Shown: positions 33,156-42,829, counted from the stretch's first letter. The stretch is 64,000 nucleotides of DNA from Deltaproteobacteria bacterium (GCA_021831785.1 JAKBMB010000007.1:62001-126000); one strand, 5' to 3'. Notes: generated by a model not told the origin, from the letters alone. A program made the numbers and translations.

Positions 33156-35206
33156 GACGCCCTCGAGGCGACGCGCGCTTCGACGCGCTCAACAGCGCCC
33201 TCGGACGGCGCGAGGAGCAGGCGCGCCCAGACGCGGATCGCGTCAAGCAAAATCGTCAGCACCACCGCGATGAACACGATCGTAAGTACTCCGTCGATGC
33301 GGTCGTTCCAGACCATCTGCGCCATCGTGCGCGCTTGCCCGGCGGCGAGCCCTGGCGAGGAAACAAGCTGCTGCTGCAGCGCGTGGGCATGGGCAAAAAA
33401 GCCGACATTGGGTAGCGGACTTAGCACCTTCTGCGCGCCCGCCGTCATCGTCACGGCGATCAGCCATACCAGCGGCAGCAGGGTGACGAAGGCGTAACGC
33501 GCCTTGCCCGAGCGGATTATGATCGTCGTCGCGACGCACAGGGCGATGCTGGCGAGCATTTGATTGGCGATACCGAACAACGGCCAGAGCGAATTGATGC
33601 CTCCCAGGGGGTCGATGGTTCCGGAGTAGACGAAGTAACCCCACGCGGCGCACACCAAAAAAGAGGTGATGAAAATGTTGGCGTAGGAGGAGGCCGCCGC
33701 CAGCGGCTTGTAGATATGGCCGACAAGATCCTGAAACATGAAACGGGCAACCCGGGTCCCGGCGTCGAGCGTGGTCAAAATGAACAACGCTTCGAACATG
33801 ATCGCGAAATGGTACCAGAGCGCCATCACGGCGCGACCGCCCAACGTGTTGGAAAAGATCTGCGCCATCCCGACCGCCAGCGTCGGCGCCCCGCCCGCGC
33901 GCGCGTAAAGCGTGGTTTCCCCGACGTCGTGCGCGAGCTTTTGCATTTCGGCGTCGGTCACCTGATAGCCCCACGACGAGATCGTCGTGGCCGCGGCGAC
34001 GCCGGTTCCGACCCTGCCCACCGGGCTGTTCATCGCAAAGTAAACACCGGGCTTAAGCGTAATCGCGGCGATGATCGCCATCACGGCCACAAACGATTCC
34101 ATCATCATGCTGCCGTAGCCGACCATGCGTGCATCACGCTCCTTGATCAGCATTTTGGGCGTGGTGCCCGACGCCACCAGCGAATGAAAGCCCGAGATCG
34201 CGCCGCACGCGATGGTGATAAAGGCGAAAGGAAAGACTTTGCCGCCGAACACCGGCCCGGTGCCGTTGGTGAACGCGGTCAGGGCGGGCATGTGCGTCGG
34301 CGGATGAATCGCGACGATGCACAGCGCCAAAAAGAGGATCGTCGCCACCTTAATGAACGCCGAAAGATAGTCACGCGGCCCGAGCAGCAGCCAGATAGGC
34401 AGCACCGAGGCCAAAAAGCCATAGCCGATGATCCACAGAGCAAGCTCGGGCGCGCTGCGCAAAAAGTAATGGCCCCAGCTAAAGTCGCCCACGTAGCGTC
34501 CGCCAACCACCGCGAGAAGAATCAGAGCTAGACCGATCGTGGTGCCTTCAACGATTCGGCCCGGACGCAAGAAGGTCAGGTAGATTCCGATGAGCATCGC
34601 AATCGGAATCGTGGCCGCAACCGTCGAAGTCGCCCAGATGCTGTTCTTGAGCGCGTTTACCACCACTAGTCCCAGCGCGGCGATGAGGATCACCATGATC
34701 ATCATTACGCCGACCAGCGCGACAATTCCGCCCAGCGGGCCGATCTCATCTCGCGCCATCTTGCCTAGCGACCGTCCGTCGCGGCGCAGCGAACAGCCCA
34801 GTATCACAAAGTCCTGGACGCAGCCGCCGAGCACCGCGCCGATCACGATCCACAGCATCCCGGGCAGATAGCCGAATTGGGCGGCGAGCACCGGCCCGAC
34901 CAGCGGTCCCGGCCCGGCGATAGCGGCGAAATGATGGCCCAGCGTGATCCAACGATTGGTCGGCACGTAGTCGCGGCCGTTGTTCAGGCGCACTGCCGGG
35001 GTTACCCGGGCGTCGTCAAGCTCCAACACCCGATTGGCGATAAAGCGCGAGTAGAAGCGATAGGCGACTGTATAAATACACGCGGCGGCGACGACGAACC
35101 ACATCGCGCCCGGCTGCTCGCCCCTGGCAAAAGCCAAAAAACCAAGCCCGCCGGCCCCCGCCGCGGCGACCAGCAGCCAGACTAAAAGGCGTAAAAATCG
35201 GCCCAT
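33152..35206 (-). CDS. cstA: Carbon starvation protein A family peptide/pyruvate transporter
   Basis: The protein of about 684 residues has many membrane helices and the CstA signatures PTNRWITLGHHFAAIAGPGPLVGPVLAAQFG, QDFVILGCSLRRDGRSLG, GAISGFHSLVASGTTPKML, and the C-terminal FGIANQMLASIAL. CstA and BtsT are inner-membrane transporters of peptides or pyruvate induced on carbon limitation. I start at the ATG at 35206, which has GGAGG seven bases upstream. It is coupled to the YbdD-like gene by a four-base overlap. It lies between the first heme-copper set and the nos genes on the same strand. Confidence 0.94.
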   Translation of the reverse strand: MGRFLRLLVWLLVAAAGAGGLGFLAFARGEQPGAMWFVVAAACIYTVAYRFYSRFIANRVLELDDARVTPAVRLNNGRDYVPTNRWITLGHHFAAIAGPGPLVGPVLAAQFGYLPGMLWIVIGAVLGGCVQDFVILGCSLRRDGRSLGKMARDEIGPLGGIVALVGVMMIMVILIAALGLVVVNALKNSIWATSTVAATIPIAMLIGIYLTFLRPGRIVEGTTIGLALILLAVVGGRYVGDFSWGHYFLRSAPELALWIIGYGFLASVLPIWLLLGPRDYLSAFIKVATILFLALCIVAIHPPTHMPALTAFTNGTGPVFGGKVFPFAFITIACGAISGFHSLVASGTTPKMLIKERDARMVGYGSMMMESFVAVMAIIAAITLKPGVYFAMNSPVGRVGTGVAAATTISSWGYQVTDAEMQKLAHDVGETTLYARAGGAPTLAVGMAQIFSNTLGGRAVMALWYHFAIMFEALFILTTLDAGTRVARFMFQDLVGHIYKPLAAASSYANIFITSFLVCAAWGYFVYSGTIDPLGGINSLWPLFGIANQMLASIALCVATTIIIRSGKARYAFVTLLPLVWLIAVTMTAGAQKVLSPLPNVGFFAHAHALQQQLVSSPGLAAGQARTMAQMVWNDRIDGVLTIVFIAVVLTILLDAIRVWARLLLAPSEGAVERVEARVASRAS

Positions 35207-35605
35207 GGCGAACCCTCCGAACGCGATGCGAACGGCCAGCAACTCAGACCCTAAGCAAAAACCCCGCTTCTCGGCCTGGCCTGGCGGCCGCCGCCCTCTG
35301 CTTAGCTTTGCCGAACGCTCGAACTCATTCTCACATTAGTACTTGAATAGCGCATTTTAAAGACACCGGCCCTCGGCTTGTTCGACGGGATGGCGGCGGC
35401 CCGTTCGTAACAAAGGCCTCATCATTGGCCCAGATGGCGGCCGTGACTATCGAGCAGGTCAGCGAAAAAGTCTGAAAAAAGCGAGCTTTGGCCGGTAAGT
35501 TTCTGCCGCAGCCGAGCAGCAAGCAATTATCCGAAATACCGCGGCGTGCGGCCTTTGAGCAAATCCACAAAGGCGTTGCTGTTGTAATGATTCGCCGGCC
35601 GCGGG
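35207..35605. other. Intergenic region between nosY and cstA
   Basis: This 399-base gap holds no convincing gene. It probably carries the cstA promoter. No T-tailed hairpin is obvious at the end of the nos operon. Confidence 0.4.
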
Positions 35606-36397
35606 CTAGAAGTCGCGCCGCGCGTACGCGTTAACCCCCGCCAGTACCGGCAGCGCCACCCATGCGGCAAGACACGCACCGGCAAGTCCGAGCCCCAGTG
35701 TGCTGCCGAAAAATTGTTTGAAGACGGCCCCGGTGTATCCCATCAGGGCGGCAACGTCTAGCCGCAACAATATCAGAATCCGCGCCACATCGAGTGGGTT
35801 GAGGACGCACAACCCTAGCAGCGGCTTCTCCAAAGGATACGCACTAAACGCCATTATCACCGCCAGCAGCAGCCCGTCGTAAACCAACGCCAAAAAGAGC
35901 CAAAGGAAAATCGCGGCGCCCAAGGCCTTGAGGCGGTTCTCGGTGCGAACCGCGATCGCAAAGGCAAACGCCACAAAAATGAAAGTGAGAAAGATTCCCG
36001 CGAGCAGCAGCACCAAAAGCGTCCCCGCCTGGTCCCGCGTACTCCACCCGTACCAAGCGAACGGCGCGCCAAGGCCGACCGTGAACGCCGCGGCCAACGA
36101 CACCGATAACCCGAGATATTGGCCAAAAAAAACTGTGGAGCGCGCAACCGGCTGGGCGAGCAGCAACTCCGCGAACTCGCGCGAGTTATAGAACGACAGC
36201 ACGCCAACCACGATGCTCACAAAGGGGATCACGAGCAGAACCAGGTCGAGGACGCTTACGACCGCCTGCGCGGGCCGCTCGCCGAAAGCAAAGAGCGCCC
36301 ACGCCAGCAGCATAAAAAACAGCCCATAACTCGCGACCCACCAACCGCGCATTAATTCGCGCGCGGCCTGCCGCGCGACCGTCATCATCTGCCGCAT
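35606..36397 (-). CDS. nosY: ABC transporter permease, NosY type
   Basis: The 263-residue membrane protein has about six helices and the ABC-2 permease layout. It includes VVGVLSFYNSREFAELLLAQPVARSTVFFGQYLGL, the NosY-type region that contacts the ATPase, and LCVLNPLDVARILILLRLD in the second half. NosY with NosF and NosD forms the maturation complex that helps deliver copper (and possibly sulfur) to the CuZ site of nitrous oxide reductase. The start overlaps the nosF stop by thirteen bases. It is the last gene of the nos run. Confidence 0.9.
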   Translation of the reverse strand: MRQMMTVARQAARELMRGWWVASYGLFFMLLAWALFAFGERPAQAVVSVLDLVLLVIPFVSIVVGVLSFYNSREFAELLLAQPVARSTVFFGQYLGLSVSLAAAFTVGLGAPFAWYGWSTRDQAGTLLVLLLAGIFLTFIFVAFAFAIAVRTENRLKALGAAIFLWLFLALVYDGLLLAVIMAFSAYPLEKPLLGLCVLNPLDVARILILLRLDVAALMGYTGAVFKQFFGSTLGLGLAGACLAAWVALPVLAGVNAYARRDF

Positions 36398-37104
36398 GAT
36401 GAACGCTGCTCCATCATCGCAGCGATCGCGCGCTCGAGCGTCCGCTCCCCGGTCAATCGCGCCGCCTCACCGGGCGCGCCGTCGAAATATACCTTTCCGT
36501 CCAAAAGGAAAATCACCCGGTCCGACAATTCCTCGACTTCGGCGATGATATGCGAGGCCACCAGGATCGTCTTGCCGCGCGCCCGTTCTCGTTCAAGCCA
36601 TTTCTTTTGGCGCTGGCTTGAGAGCGGATCCAGGCCTGCCGTAGGTTCGTCCATGATAAGAATTTCCGGGTCGAACATGGTCGCCAGTACGATGCTGATC
36701 TTTTGACGCGTTCCTCCGGAGAGCTGCCGCACGGGCCGATCGAGCGCTCCTTCGAGGCCGAATAACCCGATCAGTTCCTTGCCGTCACCGCTATCGGCAC
36801 CCCGGATATCGCGAATGAACGCGAACAGTTCCCGCACCGAGAGGCTCTCGGGAAAATGGGCGGTTTGCGCAACGTAACCAAGCCTGCGCCGGCAGCGCCA
36901 GTCGCCGTTTATGCTGAGCCCGTCGATGCGAATTTCGCCGGCATCCGGGTAAACCAACCCTACGATGCATCTCAAAAGCGTGCTCTTCCCCGCAGCGTTC
37001 GGCCCCACCACCGCGGTAATTTCACCCGGTTTTATCGCCAGGCTGATCCCGTCCAGCGCCCTTATTGAACCGAAGCGTTTTTTAAGACCCGCGATTTCGA
37101 CCAC
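36385..37104 (-). CDS. nosF: ABC transporter ATP-binding protein, NosF type
   Basis: The 239-residue protein is a complete ABC ATPase. Walker A GPNAAGKSTLL is near residue 34, the Q-loop is in YVAQTAHFPESL, the signature is LSGGTRQK, Walker B is ILIMDEPTAGLD and the switch His is in VASHI. It energises the NosY membrane partner during CuZ assembly. Its start lies 42 bases inside the end of nosD, and its stop overlaps the nosY start, so the three are translationally coupled. Confidence 0.93.
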   Translation of the reverse strand: MVEIAGLKKRFGSIRALDGISLAIKPGEITAVVGPNAAGKSTLLRCIVGLVYPDAGEIRIDGLSINGDWRCRRRLGYVAQTAHFPESLSVRELFAFIRDIRGADSGDGKELIGLFGLEGALDRPVRQLSGGTRQKISIVLATMFDPEILIMDEPTAGLDPLSSQRQKKWLERERARGKTILVASHIIAEVEELSDRVIFLLDGKVYFDGAPGEAARLTGERTLERAIAAMMEQRSSCGR

Positions 37105-38402
37105 GAAGGCCTCGCGATGAGCGGTTTTTCGTCGGCCAAGTTGCGCGGCGTAAGCACTGGGATGGCCTCTTCGGCTGTGTCCAGCAACTCCGCGAACGGA
37201 CTGCGCAAAAGCACAATCGCCGCCGGGTACTCTTCGAGCAGGAGCCCAAAGAGCCGGACCGGCCAGAACGGAACGTCGCCGATTCCATCGTGGTCGAGGT
37301 CATAGCCACGATAATCGTCCCAGTAATTGCCGTTAAACGAGTTCGCGGACTGCGTCGACGAATTGGTGGTCACATCAAAAGCGTTCGCCTCAAATACATT
37401 GCCGGAGAAAGCGTTGCTATCCGCGTTGGCCATGATCCGGACAGCGAAACCGTTGTTGTAGAATCGGTTCTTCGTGAGGAAGTTGCGGTTGGCATCCTCG
37501 GCATAAAGCGCCACCGAATTGTGAAAAAAGAGGTTGTCTGCCAGTTCGCTATCGTCAAGATCCTTAAGCAACGCGCCGTAGCATGCCGCTCCCCAATTGT
37601 CTTCAAAGCGGTTGTCGATCACCCTGAGCCGTTTCGAATACATCAGGACGACGCCGGCTAGGTTCGCGCGCAGTAGATTGCTCTGATAGTAGTTATCCGC
37701 CGAGTACATGGTATGAAGGCCATAGCGCACGTTTTTCTCGCTGACATTGTGGCGCACGGCGCTGGCGTGCAAAAACTCGAAGTAAAGCCCATCCCTATGG
37801 CCGGTCACGTAGTTTCGCTCAAGGGTAATGTGGTGGGAGTTCCAAAGATGGATCCCGTTGCCGGAAAATGCCTCCGAGGTAGCGTTGCCGTACACCTGGT
37901 TGTCCCGTACCACGCAGTCCTCGCTCGCCGCTAAATAGATGCCAAAGAAATTATCGATTAATCGATTACCCTCGATAACGCAGCGGCGGGCTGCTTCAAC
38001 TCTGAGTCCCGCCAGGTCGGCAAGATAACTTTTTGCTGAATTTCGGATCACAAGTCCCGAAATGCTCACATCGTCAGCTTTCACGGTTAACACCTGGTTC
38101 TTGCCCGCGCCGTCGATCACCGGCCAGCCTTGTCCGACGATCTCCACCGGCTTATCAACCACAATTTCGCCTTCCACGTAAAGGCCGCTTTGAACCACAA
38201 TTCTGCCCCCCGTGGGAGCTTCTCTGAGCGCGTCAACCAGGCGCTTTACCTCACACGTAGGACAGACCACGAGTGTCGGCCGTTGAGCTTGACCCTGCGG
38301 CGCCGCAGGCTGGGTGCCGGCCGTCGCATCGCTGGGCGCGAATAGCGCAAGCATGACGAACAGCGGGAATATCAACCCTAACAGCCATCGCCCCATGCTC
38401 AT
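37062..38402 (-). CDS. nosD: NosD periplasmic copper-site maturation protein
   Basis: The roughly 446-residue protein has a signal peptide (MSMGRWLLGLIFPLFVMLAL, then SDATAG) and a right-handed beta-helix of the CASH/NosD type. Repeats are seen as GLRVEAARRCVIEGNRLIDN, GIYLAASEDCVVRDNQVYGN, GIHLWNSHHITLERNYV and so on. The C-terminal region has the family motif NYWDDYRGYDLDHDGIGDVP. NosD works with NosFY in the periplasm to build the CuZ cluster of NosZ. The frame is open upstream to 38480. I prefer the ATG at 38402 because it gives a normal signal peptide and sits 43 bases after nosL. Confidence 0.92.
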   Translation of the reverse strand: MSMGRWLLGLIFPLFVMLALFAPSDATAGTQPAAPQGQAQRPTLVVCPTCEVKRLVDALREAPTGGRIVVQSGLYVEGEIVVDKPVEIVGQGWPVIDGAGKNQVLTVKADDVSISGLVIRNSAKSYLADLAGLRVEAARRCVIEGNRLIDNFFGIYLAASEDCVVRDNQVYGNATSEAFSGNGIHLWNSHHITLERNYVTGHRDGLYFEFLHASAVRHNVSEKNVRYGLHTMYSADNYYQSNLLRANLAGVVLMYSKRLRVIDNRFEDNWGAACYGALLKDLDDSELADNLFFHNSVALYAEDANRNFLTKNRFYNNGFAVRIMANADSNAFSGNVFEANAFDVTTNSSTQSANSFNGNYWDDYRGYDLDHDGIGDVPFWPVRLFGLLLEEYPAAIVLLRSPFAELLDTAEEAIPVLTPRNLADEKPLIARPSWSKSRVLKNASVQ

Positions 38403-38445
38403 CCGAGAGGACCTGTATGCCGAACCTGTCTGAAGCCTTGAAGGC

Positions 38446-38973
38446 TTAGCCGGGTCGGATCGTGGCATCCGTGGCGCCATGAGCGGGCTGTGTCTTGAGA
38501 ATCTCGTTCCACGATATCTCGGTGCCGCCTAAGCTCGCGAGCGCCTGGCTACGATCGGTCTGACGCGAAAAGGCGATAAAATTTCTTCTCATGGGACTGT
38601 GCAGCCGCAACGCCTTCAAATAAAAGGCCGCCGCCGCCGGAATCAACTGATCAGGGTGCGCGAAGTCGCTGACCCACATTGAGTGGACCTCGGCCGGCGC
38701 AACCTCATCTTCAGCCACAAAGCTCGCCAGACATTCGATCGAATCGAAGTAGTAGACCCGCCCCTCTTTGGTCACCAGCTCAGCGGCAAAGCGGGGATCG
38801 CTAACAATCATGTGGCAGTACGCGCACTCCACGCCGCCAAAGTGAATTGGATAAGGCGGTGCCGGGTTGCAGCCCGCGACAACCGCCATCGCCATCAATC
38901 CCGTAAAGCCAAGCCAGAGGCCTGCGACGAGGCCACCCGCCGGTCCCCTTGGTAGAGAGAAATCTCCTTTCAT
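38446..38973 (-). CDS. nosL: NosL copper chaperone lipoprotein
   Basis: NosL delivers Cu(I) to the nitrous oxide reductase maturation machinery on the periplasmic side. The N-terminus has a hydrophobic segment ending in the lipobox VVAGC. The mature part carries the copper-binding motif ECAYCHMIVSD and the segment VYYFDSIECLASF typical of the family. The frame is open to a GTG at 39060. The ATG codons at 38985 and 38973 both give a normal lipoprotein signal, and neither has a clear ribosome site, so the exact start is uncertain. Confidence 0.9.
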   Translation of the reverse strand: MKGDFSLPRGPAGGLVAGLWLGFTGLMAMAVVAGCNPAPPYPIHFGGVECAYCHMIVSDPRFAAELVTKEGRVYYFDSIECLASFVAEDEVAPAEVHSMWVSDFAHPDQLIPAAAAFYLKALRLHSPMRRNFIAFSRQTDRSQALASLGGTEISWNEILKTQPAHGATDATIRPG

Positions 38974-39139
38974 GCTGCGGCTCATGCTGCGGCGGCTGAA
39001 TCGACGCGCACGATTAGACCCACTCCTGCCATCGCTCGCCACGCCATCATCCTGCGGCACTCGTCTAACAGCGGGCGCGAGTCGCGGCTCAGCTCGCCCG
39101 ATTTCGGCGTCGCCTCACCTTTTTACCAACTGCGCGATG

Positions 39140-39781
39140 CTATCCCAATCGATACTGCGAACGCTCTTTGCGATCAGCGTCGGCAGTCCTCGAAATGCCA
39201 AGGGATGCCTGAGCGCTCAAATGTGCCAGCTCCCACACCAGCGCAACCCCTCCGAGCGCAAACGAAAACATCATTGCAAAGGCCCCCCAATCCGGCCAGG
39301 CCATGATGTGGAAGTTGAGAAACATGTAAGCGCCGATTAGGTGGGGAGTAAAAGGCGGTATCTTGATGGCTGCGTGAGGGTCGAGGTCGTGGCCGTATAC
39401 GTACAGCCAGCGATAGAAATCCCCAAGCAGCGCAAGACCGCTGATCGCGAAAAAGCCCAGCCATGCAAGAAGCGATCTGAGTCCGCCGAAAAGGCCAACC
39501 GCAAGACCAGATACAATAAGCAACACCAGCAATACTGGAATTATCTTGAGCTCGACGAATTCGCTTTCGACTATTTCGTGCATCCCGATGTAATGGTTGA
39601 GTTCATTGATCAGGTCAACTCGTCCTGTAATGCGGTTTGCATAGATCCACATCATAAGGCCTTCGGGATACTGCGGCGCACTGAATCCATAACTCCAGAG
39701 CGGCGCCATAAAAGCGGGCACAAGACTGATTGCGGAAAGCACGATCAAAACACGTGATATTTGCTGTAATTTGCCGTACAT
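39140..39781 (-). CDS. Membrane protein of the nos cluster (NosB-like candidate)
   Basis: The 213-residue protein has four or five membrane helices. Conserved-looking polar motifs sit at their ends: WIYANRITGRVDLINELNHYIGMHEI after helix 1, and DFYRWLYVYGHDLDPHAAI and FHIMAWPDWGAF later. Several His and Asp residues face the periplasmic side and could bind metal or haem. Clade II (Sec-type) nos operons carry a membrane protein, NosB, between nosZ and the maturation genes, and this one sits at that place. I infer the family from position and topology. GGAGAAAC precedes the start. Confidence 0.72.
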   Translation of the reverse strand: MYGKLQQISRVLIVLSAISLVPAFMAPLWSYGFSAPQYPEGLMMWIYANRITGRVDLINELNHYIGMHEIVESEFVELKIIPVLLVLLIVSGLAVGLFGGLRSLLAWLGFFAISGLALLGDFYRWLYVYGHDLDPHAAIKIPPFTPHLIGAYMFLNFHIMAWPDWGAFAMMFSFALGGVALVWELAHLSAQASLGISRTADADRKERSQYRLG

Positions 39782-40255
39782 TAAAGTTTCTCCACAAGAA
39801 CACGCCGAACGGCTCCCCAGGAGCGGCTGGGTTCATTGCCTCGTCCGGCCCCGCCACTCCTGGGAGAGCGGCGAACCGATGGAGCTGCTCAGCAGCCCTA
39901 CCATCCAAAGCCAATCGAGCCCATATACTGCTGGAATTGCTCGCCGTTGGTAAGCTGGTTATAGCGCCATTCCTAACCTAGCAAGGTGCGTCCGGGGCGT
40001 TCTTGGAGCAAGAGAGCCGCTATCGTGTGCTATCGCGGCTGCCGTTGAAAAAGCGAGTATCACCAGCGCAATCGCCGCGCCCCCGGCCCCGGGCCGGATG
40101 CCCAACTTATTAAGCGTCGTTGCCCTTGATCTCCTCTTTCGTCAGCATCCGCTGTTTTCGCTCTGCAAAACAATTTGCGAGAAGGGTTGACCATAGGCGG
40201 TCGAGACCGCCTTTTCGCGGGCTCGACCGCCCCGGCAATGTGGCGGCGTTCGCGG
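39782..40255. other. Gap between nosZ and the NosB-like gene with possible broken small exported ORF
   Basis: This 474-base stretch interrupts an otherwise compact operon. On the minus strand a TTG-start ORF (39959-40105) encodes 48 residues with a signal-peptide-like start (IALVILAFSTAAAIAHDS). Another frame just downstream ends WRYNQLTNGEQFQQYMGS. A 12-codon ORF with a GAGGAG inside it ends five bases before the TTG. This looks like a small periplasmic protein gene broken by frameshifts, but it could also be chance. A GCTGCTGAGCAGC palindrome lies near 39886. Confidence 0.35.
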
Positions 40256-42256
40256 CTATTTGCCGCCGCCGTGCCACACCAATGCGACGTTCTCGCCTGG
40301 CGGCGACACCCGCACGTAACCCTGCATTTCCTGGTGCAGCGCGGAGCAGAAATCCGTGCAGTAAAACGGAAACACTCCGACCTTTCTAGGGACCCACTTC
40401 AGCGTCAGAGTTTCGCCGGGCATGACCAGGAGGTCAGAGTTGCCCGCGCCGGCGACGGCGAAGCCGTGCGGGATGTCCCAATCCTGCTCCAGGTTGGTGA
40501 CATGCAAGTAAACCGTGTCTCCGAGGTGAACCCCTTCGATGTTATCGGGCACGAAGTGGCTGCGAATCGCGGTCATATAGACGTGCACCTCGTTGCCTCG
40601 CCGTTCGACTCGAGCGTCCTTTTCGCTGGTGATCGCGTAGGGGTTCTTATTCTGCGTGAGGTCATAGTACTTGAGGCTTTTCGGCATCAGGAGGCTGGCC
40701 GGAATGGCTTGTCCGTAGTGAGGTTCGCCAATGTTCGGAAAGTCGAGCAGCAAGCGCATTTTCTCGCCCGAGATGTCAATTAGCTGGGCGGATTGCGCCA
40801 GCTCAGGTCCGGTTGGGAGATAGCGGTCCTTGGTGATTTTGTTGAGTGCAACCACGTACTTGCCCCACGGCTTGGCCGAGTCGCCGCCGGGAATCATTAG
40901 ATGCCCAATCGAATAGTAGACCGGGATGCGGTCGACGATCTGCCAGGTGCCGAGCTTCCACTTGATAATCTCGGAACTGATAAAGCACGAAGTATAAACA
41001 TAGCCCTTTCCATCGAACTCGCTGTGAAGCGGGCCAAGACACGCGTTTTGAACCTCGCCGGCGACGATCGAATCGAACTTAAGCACCGGGATGCCGTAAG
41101 ACGGATGGTCGGGCTGAGGAGCTTCGAAGTCCTTGTTCTCGATCGCCTTGGTCATCTTGGCGAACGAATGCACCGCGATTGTAGAGGAGAGCTTCCCTCC
41201 GGGTACGATGTACTCGCCGCTCGGATCGACGTCCACGCCGTGGGGTGATTTCGGCGTCGGCAGATAGTACACCATGCTCTCGCATGCCTGAGGCGTAAGT
41301 ACGGTGGTGCTGCTCAGTTCTTCCGACTTTGCCACGTGGGTTACGGGATCGACGAAGTTGTGGAAGTATTGTGCAGGAATTTTCTGACCCTTGCCCTGCG
41401 CAAGGCATTGCTCGGCGCGTTTCCAGTTGACGGCGGCGATGAAGTCTTTGTCGAACTGCGAGGCGTTCACCTCCAGCAGGGTGTGAGCCTCTTCGGTGTT
41501 GTAGCTGGAGAAAAAGCACCAGCCGTGAGACGGCCCCTTGCCGCAATGAGCCACGTCATAGTCGAAGCCGGGCATCAGTATCTGAAAGGCGATGCTCATG
41601 CTTCCGGTTTTAGGATCGGGTTTGATGAAGTTCAGCGTGCCTTTGAAGTTTCCCTTGTAGTCGGCTATTGGCATATCCTTTTGCGGAATCGGAACGCTAA
41701 AACGCGTGCCGGCAACGATATATTCGCTGTTCTCCGTTATGAACGGTGCGGGATGCAGGCCATCGACATGGGGAATCTCGAGCGTCTCTACCGTTCTGAA
41801 TTCCCGCAAATCGATCCGCGCGACGCGCGGCGTGTTGTTCCCGTTGATGAAGAGCCAGCGGCCGTCCGGGACGCCGTTGGTTTGGGAAAGTTCGGGGTGA
41901 TGGGCGTCGTCCCAGGGAACGAATCCATAAGAAGTCATCAACAGCGCCTTGGTCTCTTCAGAGAAGCCGTAACCGTCTTCCGGGTTAACACCGAAGACCG
42001 GGATGATCTGGAGTAAGCGCCCGGACGGCAGACCGACGACGTTGATTTGCCCATTAAAGCCGCCAGACAAGAAGGCGTAAAACTCATCGTACTTGCCCGG
42101 CGGGACGTACACGTCCAAAGCAGCTTGCTTTTGGGCTGGGCCCGCTTCTTGTTCGGACGGCGCGTTGGATGCCGGCTGATTGCACGAAGCGCTAAGCAGG
42201 GCGAGAGCCAACAGTGTTAAGCCAGCTTTTAGGGCGGTAAACCCTCCCTTTTTCAT
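40256..42256 (-). CDS. nosZ: Nitrous oxide reductase, Sec-exported (clade II) type
   Basis: NosZ reduces N2O to N2 in the periplasm. The 666-residue protein begins with a Sec or lipoprotein-like signal (MKKGG, LTLLALALLSASC) rather than a twin-arginine motif, which marks clade II. The beta-propeller has the CuZ histidine motifs (DDAHHPE, VDGLHPAP, SPHGVDVDPSGEY, GPLHSEFDGKGYVYTS, YYSIGHLMIPGGD, EPHYGQ). The C-terminal CuA domain has DIPHGFAV and Cys633, Cys637, His641 and Met644 in FYCTDFCSALHQEMQGY. All ligands are present. The start follows GGAGGAAAG. Confidence 0.96.
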   Translation of the reverse strand: MKKGGFTALKAGLTLLALALLSASCNQPASNAPSEQEAGPAQKQAALDVYVPPGKYDEFYAFLSGGFNGQINVVGLPSGRLLQIIPVFGVNPEDGYGFSEETKALLMTSYGFVPWDDAHHPELSQTNGVPDGRWLFINGNNTPRVARIDLREFRTVETLEIPHVDGLHPAPFITENSEYIVAGTRFSVPIPQKDMPIADYKGNFKGTLNFIKPDPKTGSMSIAFQILMPGFDYDVAHCGKGPSHGWCFFSSYNTEEAHTLLEVNASQFDKDFIAAVNWKRAEQCLAQGKGQKIPAQYFHNFVDPVTHVAKSEELSSTTVLTPQACESMVYYLPTPKSPHGVDVDPSGEYIVPGGKLSSTIAVHSFAKMTKAIENKDFEAPQPDHPSYGIPVLKFDSIVAGEVQNACLGPLHSEFDGKGYVYTSCFISSEIIKWKLGTWQIVDRIPVYYSIGHLMIPGGDSAKPWGKYVVALNKITKDRYLPTGPELAQSAQLIDISGEKMRLLLDFPNIGEPHYGQAIPASLLMPKSLKYYDLTQNKNPYAITSEKDARVERRGNEVHVYMTAIRSHFVPDNIEGVHLGDTVYLHVTNLEQDWDIPHGFAVAGAGNSDLLVMPGETLTLKWVPRKVGVFPFYCTDFCSALHQEMQGYVRVSPPGENVALVWHGGGK

Positions 42257-42340
42257 GACAACTTTCCTCCTTCGAAGCGCGCTTCAGGAAATCAACCCGA
42301 ATCGCTTTCAATCAAAAACCCTTTCTCGTGACCTGGCGGT

Positions 42341-42829
42341 TCATTTTTTAGCCGCCTGATTTGATGCCTGCCGCAAGTATTCCAGCACCGCCCGAGCATC
42401 TTCTGGAGAAATACCGCTCACCGTCATAATCGAACCGTATTTCCCCACGAGGTCTCGGGCCACAGGATCGTTCATGATCATCCCGTTAGTGTTGAGAACC
42501 ATATTCATGATCCACTCGGGCGACCTCAGCTTGGTGACGTTGCCTAACGGAGGACCGACATAGCGGGAGTCAAGCCGGTGACAAACCGAACAGTGCGTCG
42601 CGAAGATCTTCTCACCATTGGCGGCCAACGCGGGATCGAGCGGCCCAAGTTTGACTTCCTTAATCGGCCCAACGCCCTTATCTGGTAACGAAGGGCTCTC
42701 GGGCGGGGCCGGGAGCTGGCCTAATGCCTGCCGAGCGGTCATCGCGCCAACGATGCCGAAAACCAACGCGAAAACTCCGAATCCGATTGACGTCGACCGA
42801 ACTGGTCGATCCCCTCGCATCAAAGCCAT
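42341..42829 (-). CDS. Monohaem cytochrome c of the nos operon
   Basis: The 162-residue protein has a signal or membrane anchor (residues about 14-32) and one class I cytochrome c domain with the haem site CSVCH (Cys80, Cys83, His84). Later methionines in MNMVLNTNGMIMNDP and IMTVSGISPEDA can supply the sixth ligand. It is a likely periplasmic electron donor to NosZ, encoded 84 bases downstream. AAGGAGGT lies upstream of the ATG at 42829, somewhat far at eleven bases. The frame is open to 42889, but the earlier Met has no ribosome site. Confidence 0.9.
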   Translation of the reverse strand: MALMRGDRPVRSTSIGFGVFALVFGIVGAMTARQALGQLPAPPESPSLPDKGVGPIKEVKLGPLDPALAANGEKIFATHCSVCHRLDSRYVGPPLGNVTKLRSPEWIMNMVLNTNGMIMNDPVARDLVGKYGSIMTVSGISPEDARAVLEYLRQASNQAAKK

